Source of the DNA: Chara braunii
Lineage: Eukaryota > Streptophyta > Charophyceae > Charales > Characeae
Reading direction: 5' to 3'
Assembly: GCA_003427395.1 (NCBI GenBank)
Contig: BFEA01000016.1
Location: 552,867 to 606,711, forward strand
Length of the DNA stretch: 53,845 nt
The notes under the pieces are model-generated. The model was not told where the DNA came from. It saw only the letters and a program-made list of their open reading frames with translations, and made no database searches. Numbering within the stretch: position 1 is the stretch's first letter; every line of letters begins with the position of its first letter. Positions 53,225-53,845 of this stretch are shown here, one piece after another. Made by a program: the position numbers and the translations under genes.

Positions 53225-53845
53225 TGCGAGGATCAGGGTCCTCGGTAGGCCTACGGGGCCCTGTTTGAAGCATTGCCCGCCCTAAGTGAAGGCGGAGGTG
53301 TCCGCCCTAAGTGAAGGCGGGCCTGACATATCGCAAGAGGCCCTCGACTGTCAATTTCATATTTGGGGTCCAGGCAGTTGCGAAGCGCCAGTTGGTTGAG
53401 CGAAACTCAGGCCCGACAACAAAGACATTTCCACAGCCTTCCGGGCTTTTCCAAAGAATGCAGACCCTGGGCGTGATTCGCAGCCTCATATAAAGACAGT
53501 TGGGCGCCCAACCGAACGAGGCCCAACAACTCAGTAGCTATTGTACATAGGCTGCCTCATGGGGCCTTCCGGAAGCTTCTGGGCCTAGACCAGTGCAGCC
53601 AGGCTGCACGAGCAGGGCAGCTCTTTCCATAAAGGAACGAGCTCACCCCTGGCAGCCTCATTCAGGCACTCACATGCTAGCAGCAGTGCTGCTGGAGCAA
53701 GAGCTCGCGGTTGCTGGCTGGCGCTGAGAGGCGAGGTGCAGCACGTGCGGTCGTGCAGGGAAGAAGGGTGCTGCTGAGGGCAGCGCCATAGCCCAGCCAT
53801 CATAGCTGGTGGGCTTGGTCTACAGTGAGGCGCAGGGGTGGTCCT
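53225..53845 (+). repeat. Partial 3' LTR (candidate)
   Basis: Starts TGCGAGG after the purine tract and runs off the window. A TATAAAG box at 53489-53495 could be the LTR promoter. A 19-bp direct repeat CCGCCCTAAGTGAAGGCGG lies at 53277-53295 and 53302-53320. GTGCAGCC/GGCTGCAC forms an 8-bp hairpin near 53594-53610. No second copy in the window, so LTR status is inferred. Confidence 0.45.

Larger units (their letters stand above)
47851..53845 (+). mobile_element. Decayed Ty3/gypsy chromovirus (3' LTR cut by window end)
   Basis: Order gag, protease, reverse transcriptase, RNase H, integrase, chromodomain is that of Ty3/gypsy chromoviruses. Coding capacity is broken by stops at 48006, 51569, 51980 and 52387, a one-base deletion near 52262 and a deletion between protease and reverse transcriptase (about 50420). 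A purine-rich tract at 53211-53224 followed by TG at 53225 marks the probable start of the 3' LTR. No 5' LTR recognised. Confidence 0.9.

Overview
The window looks like intergenic DNA from a large, repeat-rich plant or green-alga nuclear genome. The evidence is a chromodomain-bearing Ty3/gypsy element, a Penelope-like reverse transcriptase, hAT-type non-autonomous DNA elements, snRNA- and rRNA-derived repeats, long homopolymer runs and scattered ambiguous bases. A degraded minus-strand gag has a style I associate with charophyte (Chara-like) assemblies; that is memory-based inference, not proof. I see no intact host protein gene and no bacterial operon. Almost all short open frames are chance frames in repeats.

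The dominant component is an unrecognised non-coding composite repeat, here called M, present as five related copies. M1 (1-2920) and M2 (about 5380-9991) read on the plus strand. M3 (12053-19760), M4 (about 19765-28990) and M5 (34959-43045) read on the minus strand. In M2 orientation the order is: a divergent arm (with a 25S/28S-rRNA-derived segment in M3-M5), a conserved module E, stem-loop array B, hairpin array A, a CTGTTATC hairpin, a subterminal module (R2b) and a terminal module (TM). M5 has TM at both ends in inverted orientation (about 430 bp each), so it may be an 8.1-kb terminal-inverted-repeat element. Arrays A and B consist of tandem units whose stems differ between units while staying complementary and whose loops are conserved. 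This is the most unusual signal in the window.

Region by region: 1-2920 M1; 2974-4003 a tandem array of six U6-snRNA-derived units; 4004-5380 mixed sequence with a tRNA-like promoter; 5380-9991 M2; 10258-11147 a gag pseudogene on the minus strand; 11728-12048 an extra TM copy; 12053-19760 M3 with three tandem 28S-derived copies; 19765-28990 M4, interrupted at 21742-24255 by a 5'-truncated Penelope-like element with a reverse transcriptase, a 9-bp target duplication and a hammerhead ribozyme motif; 29935-30172 a full-length U6-like retrocopy followed downstream by poly-A; 31177-32038, 44502-45174 and 45593-45921 one family of hAT-like MITEs with 8-bp target duplications; 34959-43045 M5, carrying a different MITE at 42112-42603; 45930-47850 AT-rich sequence with inverted repeats; 47851-53845 a decayed Ty3/gypsy chromovirus whose 3' LTR is cut by the window end.

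The parts do not form a pathway; they are layers of transposition. MITE and Penelope insertions interrupt M copies, so M is older than they are. The 28S, U6 and tRNA pieces show repeated recruitment of small structured RNAs into mobile DNA.
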